DNA from: Holophagales bacterium
GTDB taxonomy: Bacteria; Acidobacteriota; Thermoanaerobaculia; Multivoradales; Multivoraceae
NCBI GenBank assembly: GCA_009837885.1
Contig: VXSP01000045.1
Location: forward strand, 537,644 to 601,643
DNA: 64,000 nt
Direction of reading: 5' to 3'
Shown: positions 1 to 7,576 of the stretch, piece by piece
Position numbering within the stretch: position 1 is the stretch's first letter
Layout of the letters: every line of letters begins with the position of its first letter
Notes under the pieces: generated by a model
Told to the model about the DNA's origin: nothing
Database searches by the model: none
What the model saw: only the letters and a program-made list of their open reading frames with translations
Made by a program: the position numbers and the translations under genes

Positions 1-1604
1 TGACCTTCGAGGCGACGGACTGGGAGACAGCCCAGACGGTGACCGTGACTGGAGTGGAGGACGACGACATGGCGTCCGAGTCGGTCACGATCGGCCACGC
101 CGTGAGCGGCGCCGACTACGGTTCGGTCACCGCCGCATCGGTGAGCGTGAAGGTGCTCGACGACGAGGGGCCGCCAGTCGTGTCGATCGACGCGGCGCGG
201 GGGCCTGAGAACGGAGGGCCGCTGACCTTCGACGTGGCGTTGGCCTTTTCGACCACCGAGCAGGTGACGGTGGACTACGCGACGTCGGACGATACGGCCA
301 GGGCTGGCTCCGACTACACCGCGGCAAGCGGGACGCTGACGTTCGCGGCTGGAACGACTACGGGGCGGATCGTGGTCTCCGTCGTGGACGACGAGCGACT
401 CAATGAGGGAGAGGAGACCTTCCTGCTGACGCTGCGGAATCCCGTCAAGGCGACATTGGCCGGCGATGGTTCAACGCTTCAGGCGGTCGGTACGATCGAG
501 GACGACGACTTCCCGCCATTCGTCGGGCGCTGGCAATCTCCCACCAACTTCATCGTGTGGGAGCGAGAGACCATTCAGATGTACCTTTACCTCGATCGGC
601 ACCCGGAGCGCGAAGTGAGGGTTCGCGTGGAGCCGACGAATCAGGGCGGAGCCGACCAGACTGACTACTTCTTTCTTCCCAGTACCATCGTGTGGCAGCC
701 GGGCGAACAGTTCAGGTGGCAGCGCTTCCGGTTCTTGGCCGTGGACGACGACGAAGACGACGATTGCGAGTCGGTCACGTTGAAGGTCGTGTCTGAATCG
801 CAGGAGGTGATCCTGGATCCCGTCACCATCAGGATCGTCGACGACGACGGCGCTACGGTCGACTGCGGTGGCAGTGGCAGTGGCGGTGGTGGTGGCGGCG
901 GCGGCGGCGGTGCACCTCCGCTCCCCGAGCCGGAGCCGGACCCGCAGCCTCCTCCCCCTCCCTCTCGACCGCCGACCGCGGCGTTCGGCGTGGAAGGCGC
1001 TACCTGCGCCGGGGACCTCTGCCGCGCGCTCACCGGCGAAGCCGTGCGCTTCACGGACACGAGCGCCGGCGCCGTGCGCATCCGCCGCTGGGAGTTCGGC
1101 GACGGCAATACTTCCCGGTCCGCCGCTCCGATCCACGCCTGGTCGTCTCCGGGCTTCTACGAAGTGGAGCTGGAGGTGAGCGACGGTACCTCTCCGTCGA
1201 CGGCGCGGCGGACGTTCCTGGTCGAGGCGGCTGAACCGAAGGGGACCTGCGTAGCGGCCGCCGAGACGCTCTGCCTCCGGGACTCGCGCTACGCGGTGGC
1301 TGTGGAGTGGCGCGGCGGCGATGGCCAAAGCGGCTCAGGCCGAGTGGTCCATGCGGGGACGAACGACTCGGGGTTGTTCGCGTTCTTCGACGCGAACAAC
1401 TGGGAGGTGCTGATCAAGGTGCTCGACGGTTGCGCCGCGAACGGCCACGTATGGGTGTACGGCGGGTCGACGACGGACCTGGGCTACGCGATCCGGGTGA
1501 CGGACACGTTGACCGGCGCGTCGAAGGAGTACCGAAACGAGCCGGGCAGCCCGGCTGCAGCGATCTCGGACGTTACGGCCTTCTCGGACGGCTGTCGACC
1601 GTAG
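1..1604 (+). CDS. Calx-beta / PKD domain surface protein (3' part, start outside window)
   Basis: The reading frame is already open at base 3, so the start lies upstream; 533 residues are visible. Order seen: the end of one Calx-beta repeat (to about base 165), a complete Calx-beta repeat (about 175-510) with the acidic EDDD-type repeat ends, a more diverged repeat (520-850), a Gly-rich then Pro-rich linker (860-970), a PKD-type domain (970-1240; motif WEFGDGNTSRS) and a ~115-residue C-terminal domain starting near CVAAAETLCLRDSRYAV. Calx-beta repeats bind calcium and PKD domains are adhesive beta-sandwiches, so this is probably an exported or surface adhesin. I recall similar C-terminal domains at the ends of many large secreted proteins of Acidobacteriota and relatives, perhaps as an export or anchoring domain; that role is inference. 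The gene converges on apbE with only 6 bases between them. Confidence 0.8.
   Translation, partial: TFEATDWETAQTVTVTGVEDDDMASESVTIGHAVSGADYGSVTAASVSVKVLDDEGPPVVSIDAARGPENGGPLTFDVALAFSTTEQVTVDYATSDDTARAGSDYTAASGTLTFAAGTTTGRIVVSVVDDERLNEGEETFLLTLRNPVKATLAGDGSTLQAVGTIEDDDFPPFVGRWQSPTNFIVWERETIQMYLYLDRHPEREVRVRVEPTNQGGADQTDYFFLPSTIVWQPGEQFRWQRFRFLAVDDDEDDDCESVTLKVVSESQEVILDPVTIRIVDDDGATVDCGGSGSGGGGGGGGGGAPPLPEPEPDPQPPPPPSRPPTAAFGVEGATCAGDLCRALTGEAVRFTDTSAGAVRIRRWEFGDGNTSRSAAPIHAWSSPGFYEVELEVSDGTSPSTARRTFLVEAAEPKGTCVAAAETLCLRDSRYAVAVEWRGGDGQSGSGRVVHAGTNDSGLFAFFDANNWEVLIKVLDGCAANGHVWVYGGSTTDLGYAIRVTDTLTGASKEYRNEPGSPAAAISDVTAFSDGCRP
869..970 (+). repeat. Low-complexity GGN / CCN tract encoding a Gly-rich then Pro-rich linker
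   Basis: A run of ggt/ggc codons (about 869-911) encodes a serine-glycine then poly-glycine stretch. It is followed by ccg/cct-rich codons encoding a Pro/Glu/Asp linker. It separates the Calx-beta part from the PKD domain and is a flexible inter-domain linker. Such tracts are prone to length slippage. Confidence 0.7.
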
Positions 1605-1610
1605 CAACGG

Positions 1611-2684
1611 CTATCGCGTGTCTCCGAACGACTCCCGGAAGGCAGCGCTCGGGAGTTCTTCGAGCGAGTCCTTCCGGTAGACAAGGAGCAAGGCGGCGAT
1701 GTCGTTGTCGTCCGCCCAGCTCAGGCCGTTCTCGGGACCCAGGACCATCAGGGCGGTTGCGTAGGCGTCCGCGATGGCGCAGCTCTCGTGGATCACGCTC
1801 GCCGAGGCCAGTGCGTGGACTACGGGGCGACCAGTTCTCGGGTCAATCGTGTGGGAGTAGCGCTGGCCGTCGCGTTCCCAGTAGTTCCGGTAGTCGCCGG
1901 AAGTTGCCAGGGATCCGTCGGTGAAGGGCAGGACCTTCTGCAGGCCGGGCTGGGTGGCGTCCTCCGTTGCGGCTGTTGGGGCGGTTGGCCCGGGATCGGG
2001 CGCTCGAACAGGCGGCCGCTCGATCGCGATGCGCCATGCGTCGCCGGCTGGGCTGCGACCGGCGGTACGCACCTCGCCTCCGACTTCGACGAGGTGATTG
2101 GTGTAAGCGGCGTTGAGCAGAGCCTCGGAAACGCTATCGACTGCCCAGCCCTTGGCGATAGCGGACAAGTCGAGAGCCGCTCCGTCTTCGAGCTTGAGTA
2201 CTCGCTGGTCCTCGGATGCCAGCTCGATCGCGCCGATCGCCCGACGCAGGTCTGCCAGTTGATCATCGAGAGGAGGCGTCGGCTCCCCGCTGCGTCCGGG
2301 CGCACCGAAACCCCAGGCGTCGACGAGGGGGCCCACAGTCGGGTCGAACGCGCCGCCGGTTTCCTCGCGCACTCGCCAGGCAAGCTCCAGGACTGTCCAG
2401 GTCTCGTCCGAGAAGACAAAGGACTCGCCGCCGGCAAGCCGGTTGAAGCGCGAGATCTCTGAGTCTTCTCGGTACGTCGACATCGCGCGGTCAACAGCAT
2501 TGAGTCGTTGCTCGACTAGAGCCCGAATCGCTTCGCGGTCACCGGAGTCCGCGACCGCGCGCACTCGATAGTAGGTGCCCATCGTCGGCCCCTGCAGCAC
2601 GACTTCTTCGGATGCTCGTCCACAACCGATCGCGAGACCCGTGAGGACCGCCAGCACCAACCAGTTTCGCCGCCGTCCCCACAT
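1611..2684 (-). CDS. apbE: FAD:protein FMN transferase ApbE (lipoprotein)
   Basis: This 357-aa enzyme transfers FMN from FAD onto a threonine of target proteins; next to nqr its targets are NqrB and NqrC. I chose the ATG at 2684 because it opens with a basic, hydrophobic signal and a lipobox ending at Cys21 (GLAIGC), giving a periplasm-facing lipoprotein as in other ApbE proteins. The open frame extends further upstream but reads as non-coding Arg/Pro-rich sequence. Family motifs visible are PTMGTYYRVRA near the N-terminus, DLSAIAKGWAVDSVS (flavin and Mg2+ site), VEVGGEVR, HTIDPRTGRPV and CAIADAYATALMVLG. It lies downstream of nqrF in the same direction after a 278-base gap holding an inverted repeat, so it may have its own promoter. 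The nqrM gene that often follows apbE is not found here. Confidence 0.92.
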   Translation of the reverse strand: MWGRRRNWLVLAVLTGLAIGCGRASEEVVLQGPTMGTYYRVRAVADSGDREAIRALVEQRLNAVDRAMSTYREDSEISRFNRLAGGESFVFSDETWTVLELAWRVREETGGAFDPTVGPLVDAWGFGAPGRSGEPTPPLDDQLADLRRAIGAIELASEDQRVLKLEDGAALDLSAIAKGWAVDSVSEALLNAAYTNHLVEVGGEVRTAGRSPAGDAWRIAIERPPVRAPDPGPTAPTAATEDATQPGLQKVLPFTDGSLATSGDYRNYWERDGQRYSHTIDPRTGRPVVHALASASVIHESCAIADAYATALMVLGPENGLSWADDNDIAALLLVYRKDSLEELPSAAFRESFGDTR

Positions 2685-2750
2685 CGAGCGAGACGACTTT
2701 CGGGGAAACTCTGCGTCCCTCCGGCGAGGCGTTGTCCAGCCCGGTGCGGG

Positions 2751-2903
2751 TCCGGGGGGAGGGGTCCCAGGTGGCTCGCAGCGAGCGACTCCCCGTGTCG
2801 TGACCGTATGCATCGACCACCCGAAGCGAGCGGAGCGCAGCGAGCGCACACCCTTCCATCTTCCGACCAAGCGTGAGCGGCACCTGGGACCCCTCCCCCC
2901 GGA
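2751..2903. repeat. Perfect 22-bp inverted repeat bounding ~153 bp between nqrF and apbE
   Basis: Bases 2751-2772 and 2882-2903 are exact reverse complements (22/22), starting tccgggggga on the left and ending cccccgga on the right. The ~109 bases between contain further short complementary and repeated agcgagcg-type stretches. This occupies most of the 2685-2962 gap, where I see no gene. It could be a small non-autonomous (MITE- or REP-like) element, or a large stem-loop affecting nqrF-apbE transcription or mRNA stability. No target-site duplication or transposase was noticed. Confidence 0.6.
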
Positions 2904-2962
2904 CACGCGCCGGGCGGGTGCCGCCACCACCGACGCCCCGCGCACGCAGCGCATCGCCGGCC

Positions 2963-4180
2963 CTATCCGAAGTCGTCGAAGGCGATGTTCTCGGGTTCGA
3001 CGCCAAGGTCGTCGAGCATCTTCATGCAGGCCTGGAGCATCAGGGGGGGGCCGCAGAGGTAGTACTCGACGTCTTCCGGGGCGGGGTGGTCCTTCAGGTA
3101 GTTGTCGTACAGGACCTGGTGGATGAAGCCGGTGTAGCCGTCCCAGTTGTCTTCCTCGAGCGGGTCGGAGAGGGCGAGATGCCAGGTGAAGTTGGGGTTC
3201 TCTTCGGCGATCCGGTCGAAGTGGTCGATGTAGAAGGCCTCGCGGTAGGAACGGGCGCCGTACCAGAAGGACACCTTGCGGTCCGTGTGGATGCGGCGGA
3301 ACTGGTCGAAGATGTGGGAGCGCATGGGCGCCATGCCGGCGCCGCCGCCGACGAACACCATCTCGGTGTCCGTGTCCTTGGCGAAGAACTCGCCGAAGGG
3401 GCCGGCGATCGTCACGTCATCGCCGGGCTTCAGGTTGAAGATGTAGGACGACATCTGGCCGGGCGGCAGGTCCATCTCGCGCGGCGGCGGCGTCGCCACG
3501 CGGACGTTCAGCATGATGACGCCCTTCTCTTCCGGGTAGTTCGCCATCGAGTAGGCCCGGATCACGGTCTCGTCGACTTTGGACACCAGGTCCCAGATCT
3601 TGAAGCGGTCCCAGTCGTCGTGGTACTCGTCCTCGATGGCGAAGTCGCTGTAGTTCACGACGTGCGGCGGGCACTCGATCTGGATGTAACCGCCAGCGCG
3701 GAAGGGCACTTCCTCGCCCTCGGGCAGCTCCAGCACGAGTTCCTTGATGAAGGTGGCGACGTTCTCGTTCGAGCGCACCTTGCACTGCCACTTCTTGACG
3801 CCGAAGACCTCGGCCGGGATGCCGATCTTCATGTCCTCCTTGATCTTGACCTGGCAGCTCAGGCGGCAGCCATCGCGGGCCTCGCGGCGGCTGATGTGGG
3901 TCTTCTCGGTCGGCAGGATCGCGCCGCCGCCTTCGAGCACGTCTACCGTGCAGACGCCGCAGGTGCCCTGGCCGCCGCAGGCCGAGGGGATGAAGATCTG
4001 GTGCTCGGCCAGGGCGCCGAGCAGAGTGCCGCCGGTGGAAGCGGTCAGCGTCTTCTCGTCGTTGATCAGGATGGAGACCTCGCCGCCGGCGACGAGCCGG
4101 GCCTTGGCCTGCATCAGGACCGTGACCAGGGCGAGGATGACGACGGTGAACATCGTCACCCCGAGGACGACGGTGATCAC
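2963..4180 (-). CDS. nqrF: Na+-translocating NADH:quinone reductase subunit F
   Basis: NqrF is the NADH-oxidising entry subunit: electrons pass from NADH to FAD to a 2Fe-2S centre and then into NqrB/C/D/E. The 405-aa product shows one N-terminal membrane helix (about residues 3-24), a plant-type ferredoxin domain with Cys68, Cys74, Cys77 and Cys109 (SACGGQGTCGVC), and a ferredoxin reductase module with the FAD motif RAYSMANYP and the NADH motif GGGAGMAPMRS. Length matches the family (~405-410). The start is GTG at 4180, which overlaps the stop of a 20-codon mini-ORF as GTGA; this suggests translational coupling through that mini-ORF to nqrE. It is the last structural subunit gene of the operon. 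Confidence 0.96.
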   Translation of the reverse strand: MITVVLGVTMFTVVILALVTVLMQAKARLVAGGEVSILINDEKTLTASTGGTLLGALAEHQIFIPSACGGQGTCGVCTVDVLEGGGAILPTEKTHISRREARDGCRLSCQVKIKEDMKIGIPAEVFGVKKWQCKVRSNENVATFIKELVLELPEGEEVPFRAGGYIQIECPPHVVNYSDFAIEDEYHDDWDRFKIWDLVSKVDETVIRAYSMANYPEEKGVIMLNVRVATPPPREMDLPPGQMSSYIFNLKPGDDVTIAGPFGEFFAKDTDTEMVFVGGGAGMAPMRSHIFDQFRRIHTDRKVSFWYGARSYREAFYIDHFDRIAEENPNFTWHLALSDPLEEDNWDGYTGFIHQVLYDNYLKDHPAPEDVEYYLCGPPLMLQACMKMLDDLGVEPENIAFDDFG

Positions 4181-4239
4181 GGCTGGATGCCTCCGAAGGG
4201 TGTCAAGCCGAAGGCCACTGGCCCGGTGCTGGTCGTCAT
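4177..4239 (-). CDS. 20-codon mini-ORF duplicating the C-terminus of NqrE, coupling nqrE to nqrF
   Basis: This ORF sits exactly between nqrE and nqrF. Its ATG overlaps the nqrE stop (ATGA, 4236-4239) and its TGA overlaps the nqrF GTG start (GTGA, 4177-4180). The product, MTTSTGPVAFGLTPFGGIQP, resembles the NqrE C-terminus (ITGLMAFGFMAFGGIQL), and the DNA at about 4190-4240 resembles 4244-4300, as if the 3' end of nqrE had been partly duplicated in tandem. I see the overlaps and the resemblance directly; that it is translated and serves ribosome hand-over is inference. A stable function for the peptide itself is not implied. Confidence 0.45.
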   Translation of the reverse strand: MTTSTGPVAFGLTPFGGIQP

Positions 4240-4853
4240 AGTTGAATGCCCCCGAAGGCCATGAAGCCGAACGCCATCAGTCCGGTGATGACGAAGGTCA
4301 TGCCCAGGCCACGCAGGCCGTGGGGCACGTTGCTGTAGCGCAGGCGCTCACGAATGGACGCCAGAGCGACGACGGCCAGGAACCAGCCGATGCCGTTGCC
4401 CAGGCCGAAGACGACGCTTTCCCCGAAGTCGTAGTCCCGTTCGACCATGAACAGGGAGCCCCCCAGGATGGCGCAGTTCACCGCGATCAGGGGCAGGAAG
4501 ATGCCCAGCGTGGCGTGCAGCGCGGGGAAGAAGCGGTCGGTCGTCATCTCCACGAGCTGGACCATCGCGGCGATCGTGCCGATGAAGCAGAGCAGGTTCA
4601 GGAAGGTCAGGTCGACCCCGGCGAACTCCGGGCTGATCCAGGCGAGAGCGCCCTCGTTCAGGAGGTGGGTCTGGATCAGGTTGTTCGCGGGCACGGTGAC
4701 GGTGAGCACGAAGATGACCGCCAGGCCGAGGCCGACCGCGGTCTCTACCTTCTTCGACACCGCCAGGAAGGAGCACATGCCCAGGAAGAAGGTCAGGGCC
4801 ATGTTCTCGATGAAGATGGCCTTCACGGCCAGGTTCAGGTAGTCCTCGAACAT
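4236..4853 (-). CDS. nqrE: Na+-translocating NADH:quinone reductase subunit E
   Basis: Integral membrane subunit of the sodium pump, 205 aa, with six hydrophobic segments as in the NqrE/RnfA family. It pairs with NqrD to hold an iron centre between half-helices; the two expected cysteines are present at Cys27 (FLGMCSFLA) and Cys127 (AVNCAILGG). The start MFEDYLNLAVKAIFIENMAL is typical of the family. It lies 13 bases downstream of nqrD and overlaps a downstream mini-ORF by ATGA. Confidence 0.96.
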   Translation of the reverse strand: MFEDYLNLAVKAIFIENMALTFFLGMCSFLAVSKKVETAVGLGLAVIFVLTVTVPANNLIQTHLLNEGALAWISPEFAGVDLTFLNLLCFIGTIAAMVQLVEMTTDRFFPALHATLGIFLPLIAVNCAILGGSLFMVERDYDFGESVVFGLGNGIGWFLAVVALASIRERLRYSNVPHGLRGLGMTFVITGLMAFGFMAFGGIQL

Positions 4854-4866
4854 CGTCTCGGCCCCC

Positions 4867-5493
4867 CTACCCGTCCATCTCGACTTGCGCGGGCTTGTAC
4901 ACGCGCAACGCCCAGATCAGTCCACCGATGATGAAGAAGGCGGCCGGAGACAGCAGCATCAGGCCGTTCGGCAGGTACCAGCCGCCTTCCGAGACCGTGG
5001 GCAGAACGCTGTAGCCGTAGAGCTTCCCGGAGCCGAACAGCTCGCGCAGGAACGCCGTGACCATCAGGATCGCGCTGTAGCCGATGCCGTTGCCGATGCC
5101 GTCGAGGATGGCGAGCGAGGGCGGGTTCTGCATCGCGAAGGCCTCGGCCCGCCCCATGATGATGCAGTTCGTGATGATCAGCCCGACGAACACGGAGAGC
5201 TGCTTGCTGATCTCGAAGACGTAGGCCTTGAGAATCTGGTCGGTGACGATGACCAGGGAGGCGATGACGGTCAACTGGACGATGATCCGGATGCTGTTCG
5301 GGATCTGATGCCGGAGCAGGCTGATCGTCAGGTTGGACAGGGTAAGCACGGCGATGACGGCCGCGCACATGACGACCGAGGTCTCCATCTTCGTGGTCAC
5401 CGCCAGCGCCGAGCAGATGCCGAGCACCTGGAGCGCGATCGGATTGTTGTTGAAGAGGGGATCGAGCGCCGCTTCGCTCTTCTTGACAGCCAT
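4867..5493 (-). CDS. nqrD: Na+-translocating NADH:quinone reductase subunit D
   Basis: A 208-aa integral membrane subunit homologous to NqrE, with the paired iron-ligand cysteines at Cys27 (LGICSALA) and Cys110 (ITNCIIMGR). Six hydrophobic segments are apparent. The start codon overlaps the last base of the nqrC stop (position 5493), indicating tight translational coupling. NqrD with NqrE carries electrons across the membrane during Na+ translocation (family knowledge). Confidence 0.96.
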   Translation of the reverse strand: MAVKKSEAALDPLFNNNPIALQVLGICSALAVTTKMETSVVMCAAVIAVLTLSNLTISLLRHQIPNSIRIIVQLTVIASLVIVTDQILKAYVFEISKQLSVFVGLIITNCIIMGRAEAFAMQNPPSLAILDGIGNGIGYSAILMVTAFLRELFGSGKLYGYSVLPTVSEGGWYLPNGLMLLSPAAFFIIGGLIWALRVYKPAQVEMDG

Positions 5494-6272
5494 CAGTTGG
5501 CCTCCGCGCGGATCCGGTTGAGGTAGGGCTCGAAGCCGTTCTCCCCGAGCCAGAAGTCGAGCATGTTCGTTACCCCGTTGCTGGTGATCGTCGCGCCGGC
5601 GAGACCGTCGACCTCGTAGGGATCCTCCTCGGCGCTCCCGGCAAAGCCCTTGATCACCGCCAGGCGAACCTCGCCGTCGTCATCGAAGGCCTTGCGTCCG
5701 GGCCACCGGTCCTTCCAGCGGGGGTTGTCCACCTCGCCGCCCAGGCCGGGCGTCTCCTTGTGCTGGTAGTAGGTGATGCCGCGCACGGTCGTCGTGTCCG
5801 CGTCGAGCGCCAGGAAGCCGTACAGGGTTCCCCAGAGTCCCAGACCCTCGATCGGCAGCACGACCATTTCGAGCTCGCCGCCGTCGCCGCGCACCTCGTA
5901 CAGCAGAGACTGATCGGGAATGCGCTTGACCTTGGCCAGGTTGTCGGGGGCTTCGGTGCTGGTGGCGGGATCCCGGGCGCGGCGCTGCTGGTCGAAGGTC
6001 GCCGTGTCGCCGTCCACCGCCTCGCCCGAGGCGAGATCGATGAGCACCGGTTCGATCGGCGCGAAGCGCTCGGCGACCTGCGCCTCGTCGATCGGCTCGC
6101 CGGGCTGGAGCAGGCCCACGGCCTCCAGGACCCGCTTCTGCTTGTCGAGGGCGATGTTCTCGTCCTGGAGATCCTCCAGGCTGACCGCGAAGGAGGACAC
6201 GAGGATCCCGCACACGATGCAGATCGCCGTCGCGAACAGGAGGGTGTAGCCGGTGGCCTGTCGGTTTGCCAT
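5493..6272 (-). CDS. nqrC: Na+-translocating NADH:quinone reductase subunit C (covalent FMN)
   Basis: The 259-aa product has one N-terminal membrane helix (about residues 9-31) and a periplasmic FMN-binding domain. FMN is attached by ApbE through a phosphoester to the Thr of a (S/T)GAT-type motif; here it reads GLAGATITSNGV, with Thr228 as the expected acceptor and Ala225 in place of the usual Ser/Thr. The rest of the domain (TPGLGGEV, about residues 174-181) is typical. It sits in the conserved order between nqrB and nqrD, 34 bases after nqrB. Confidence 0.95.
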   Translation of the reverse strand: MANRQATGYTLLFATAICIVCGILVSSFAVSLEDLQDENIALDKQKRVLEAVGLLQPGEPIDEAQVAERFAPIEPVLIDLASGEAVDGDTATFDQQRRARDPATSTEAPDNLAKVKRIPDQSLLYEVRGDGGELEMVVLPIEGLGLWGTLYGFLALDADTTTVRGITYYQHKETPGLGGEVDNPRWKDRWPGRKAFDDDGEVRLAVIKGFAGSAEEDPYEVDGLAGATITSNGVTNMLDFWLGENGFEPYLNRIRAEAN

Positions 6273-6306
6273 GAGGAGTTCCGCCGGTCGAAGGAAGTCT
6301 ATTGCG

Positions 6307-7566
6307 CTATTGCGCGTAGCGCGCCTGGCGGCGCTTGATGTTCGCCTTCAGCACATAGTGGTCGATGAGGGGCGCGAACAGGTTCATGAACAGGATGCCG
6401 AGCATCACGCCTTCCGGGAAGGCGGGGTTGATGGTGCGGATCAGGATGGCCAGCACGCCGACCAGGAAGCCGTAGATGTAGCGTCCCCGGTTCGTCTGCG
6501 CGGCGCTCACCGGATCCGTGGCCATGAAGACGATGCCGAAGGCCCAGCCGCCGAGCACGAGGTGCCAGTGGAAGGGGACCGAGAGCATCGCGTTGGTCGA
6601 GGACGCCATGAGGTTGAGGAGCAGGGAGATCGCCCCTGTGCCGGCCGTCGCCGCGACCATGATCCGCCAGGAGCCGATGCCGGTCGCGATCAGGATGGCG
6701 GCGCCGATCAGGCAGGCGAGCGCGGAGGTCTCGCCCATCGAACCCGGGATGTCGCCGAGGAAGGCCTGCATCCAGGAGACTTTGCCCTCGATCGCGCTCA
6801 GCCCGTCCAGCGGGGCGGTGGAGCCCTCGGCGGCCTCGAGCACCGCGATCTCGCCGAGCGCGGTGGCGCCGCTGTAGCCGTCTGGTTCCGACGACGTGCC
6901 CGCCGCGATCCACACGGCGTCGCCCGAGATCTGGGCCGGATAGGCGAAGAACAGGAAGACCCGCGCCGTCAGCGCAGGGTTCAGGACGTTGTAGCCCGTG
7001 CCGCCGAAGATCTCCTTGCCGACGACCACGCCGAAGCTGATGCCGACCGCGACCTGCCACAGCGGGATCGTCGGCGGCAGCACCAGGGGGAAGAGCATGC
7101 CGGTGACCAGGAAGCCCTCGTTCACATCGTGCCGCCGGACGACGGCGAACAGGCCCTCCCAGGCGCCGCCGACAGCAAAGGTCACGACCAGGACCGGCAC
7201 GTAGTACAGAGCGCCGTGGACCGTGTTGGCGAGCAGGCTGGAAGCGTCGAACGAGAGCCCCATCATCTCCATCGCGTCGGTCCGCCAGTTCGCGAGGGGC
7301 GCCGCGCCGCCGTCGACGGCAAGGTGGATCTGGCGGCCGGTGTTCCACATCGCCATCAGCACGCAGGGCACCAGCGCCACGACGACCGTCATCATCAGCC
7401 GCTTCAGGTCCAGCGCGTCGCGCACGTGGGCGGCGCCGGCGGTCGTCTTGCCCGGCGTGTAGAGGAACGTGTCCGGCGCCTCGTACAGCGGGTAGAAGCG
7501 TTCGAACCTGCCCCCCGGCTCGAAGTGGCGGGCCTGCTTGTCGAGAATCCGGCGCAGCAGCTTCAT
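6307..7566 (-). CDS. nqrB: Na+-translocating NADH:quinone reductase subunit B (covalent FMN)
   Basis: A 419-aa membrane subunit with about ten hydrophobic segments, the main ion-channel and riboflavin/FMN subunit. The flavinylation motif DGYSGATALGE is intact, with Thr235 as the expected ApbE target. The N-terminus (MKLLRRILDKQARHFEPGGR) and the block GKEIFGGTGYNVLNPALTAR are family hallmarks. It lies 10 bases downstream of nqrA. The RnfD relatives are shorter and lack this N-terminus, so NqrB rather than RnfD is the better call. Confidence 0.96.
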   Translation of the reverse strand: MKLLRRILDKQARHFEPGGRFERFYPLYEAPDTFLYTPGKTTAGAAHVRDALDLKRLMMTVVVALVPCVLMAMWNTGRQIHLAVDGGAAPLANWRTDAMEMMGLSFDASSLLANTVHGALYYVPVLVVTFAVGGAWEGLFAVVRRHDVNEGFLVTGMLFPLVLPPTIPLWQVAVGISFGVVVGKEIFGGTGYNVLNPALTARVFLFFAYPAQISGDAVWIAAGTSSEPDGYSGATALGEIAVLEAAEGSTAPLDGLSAIEGKVSWMQAFLGDIPGSMGETSALACLIGAAILIATGIGSWRIMVAATAGTGAISLLLNLMASSTNAMLSVPFHWHLVLGGWAFGIVFMATDPVSAAQTNRGRYIYGFLVGVLAILIRTINPAFPEGVMLGILFMNLFAPLIDHYVLKANIKRRQARYAQ

Positions 7567-7576
7567 GGTTGCCTGC

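Noticed and set aside
869..911. GGT/GGC tract as a regulatory microsatellite
   Set aside because: It lies well inside a coding frame and encodes a Gly linker, which explains it without invoking regulation.
2873..4264. 463-codon open frame on the plus strand across nqrF
   Set aside because: It is antisense to nqrF, whose ferredoxin and FAD motifs are clear; the frame is open because of GC-rich codons and shows only Val/Asp/Gly/Arg-rich sequence.
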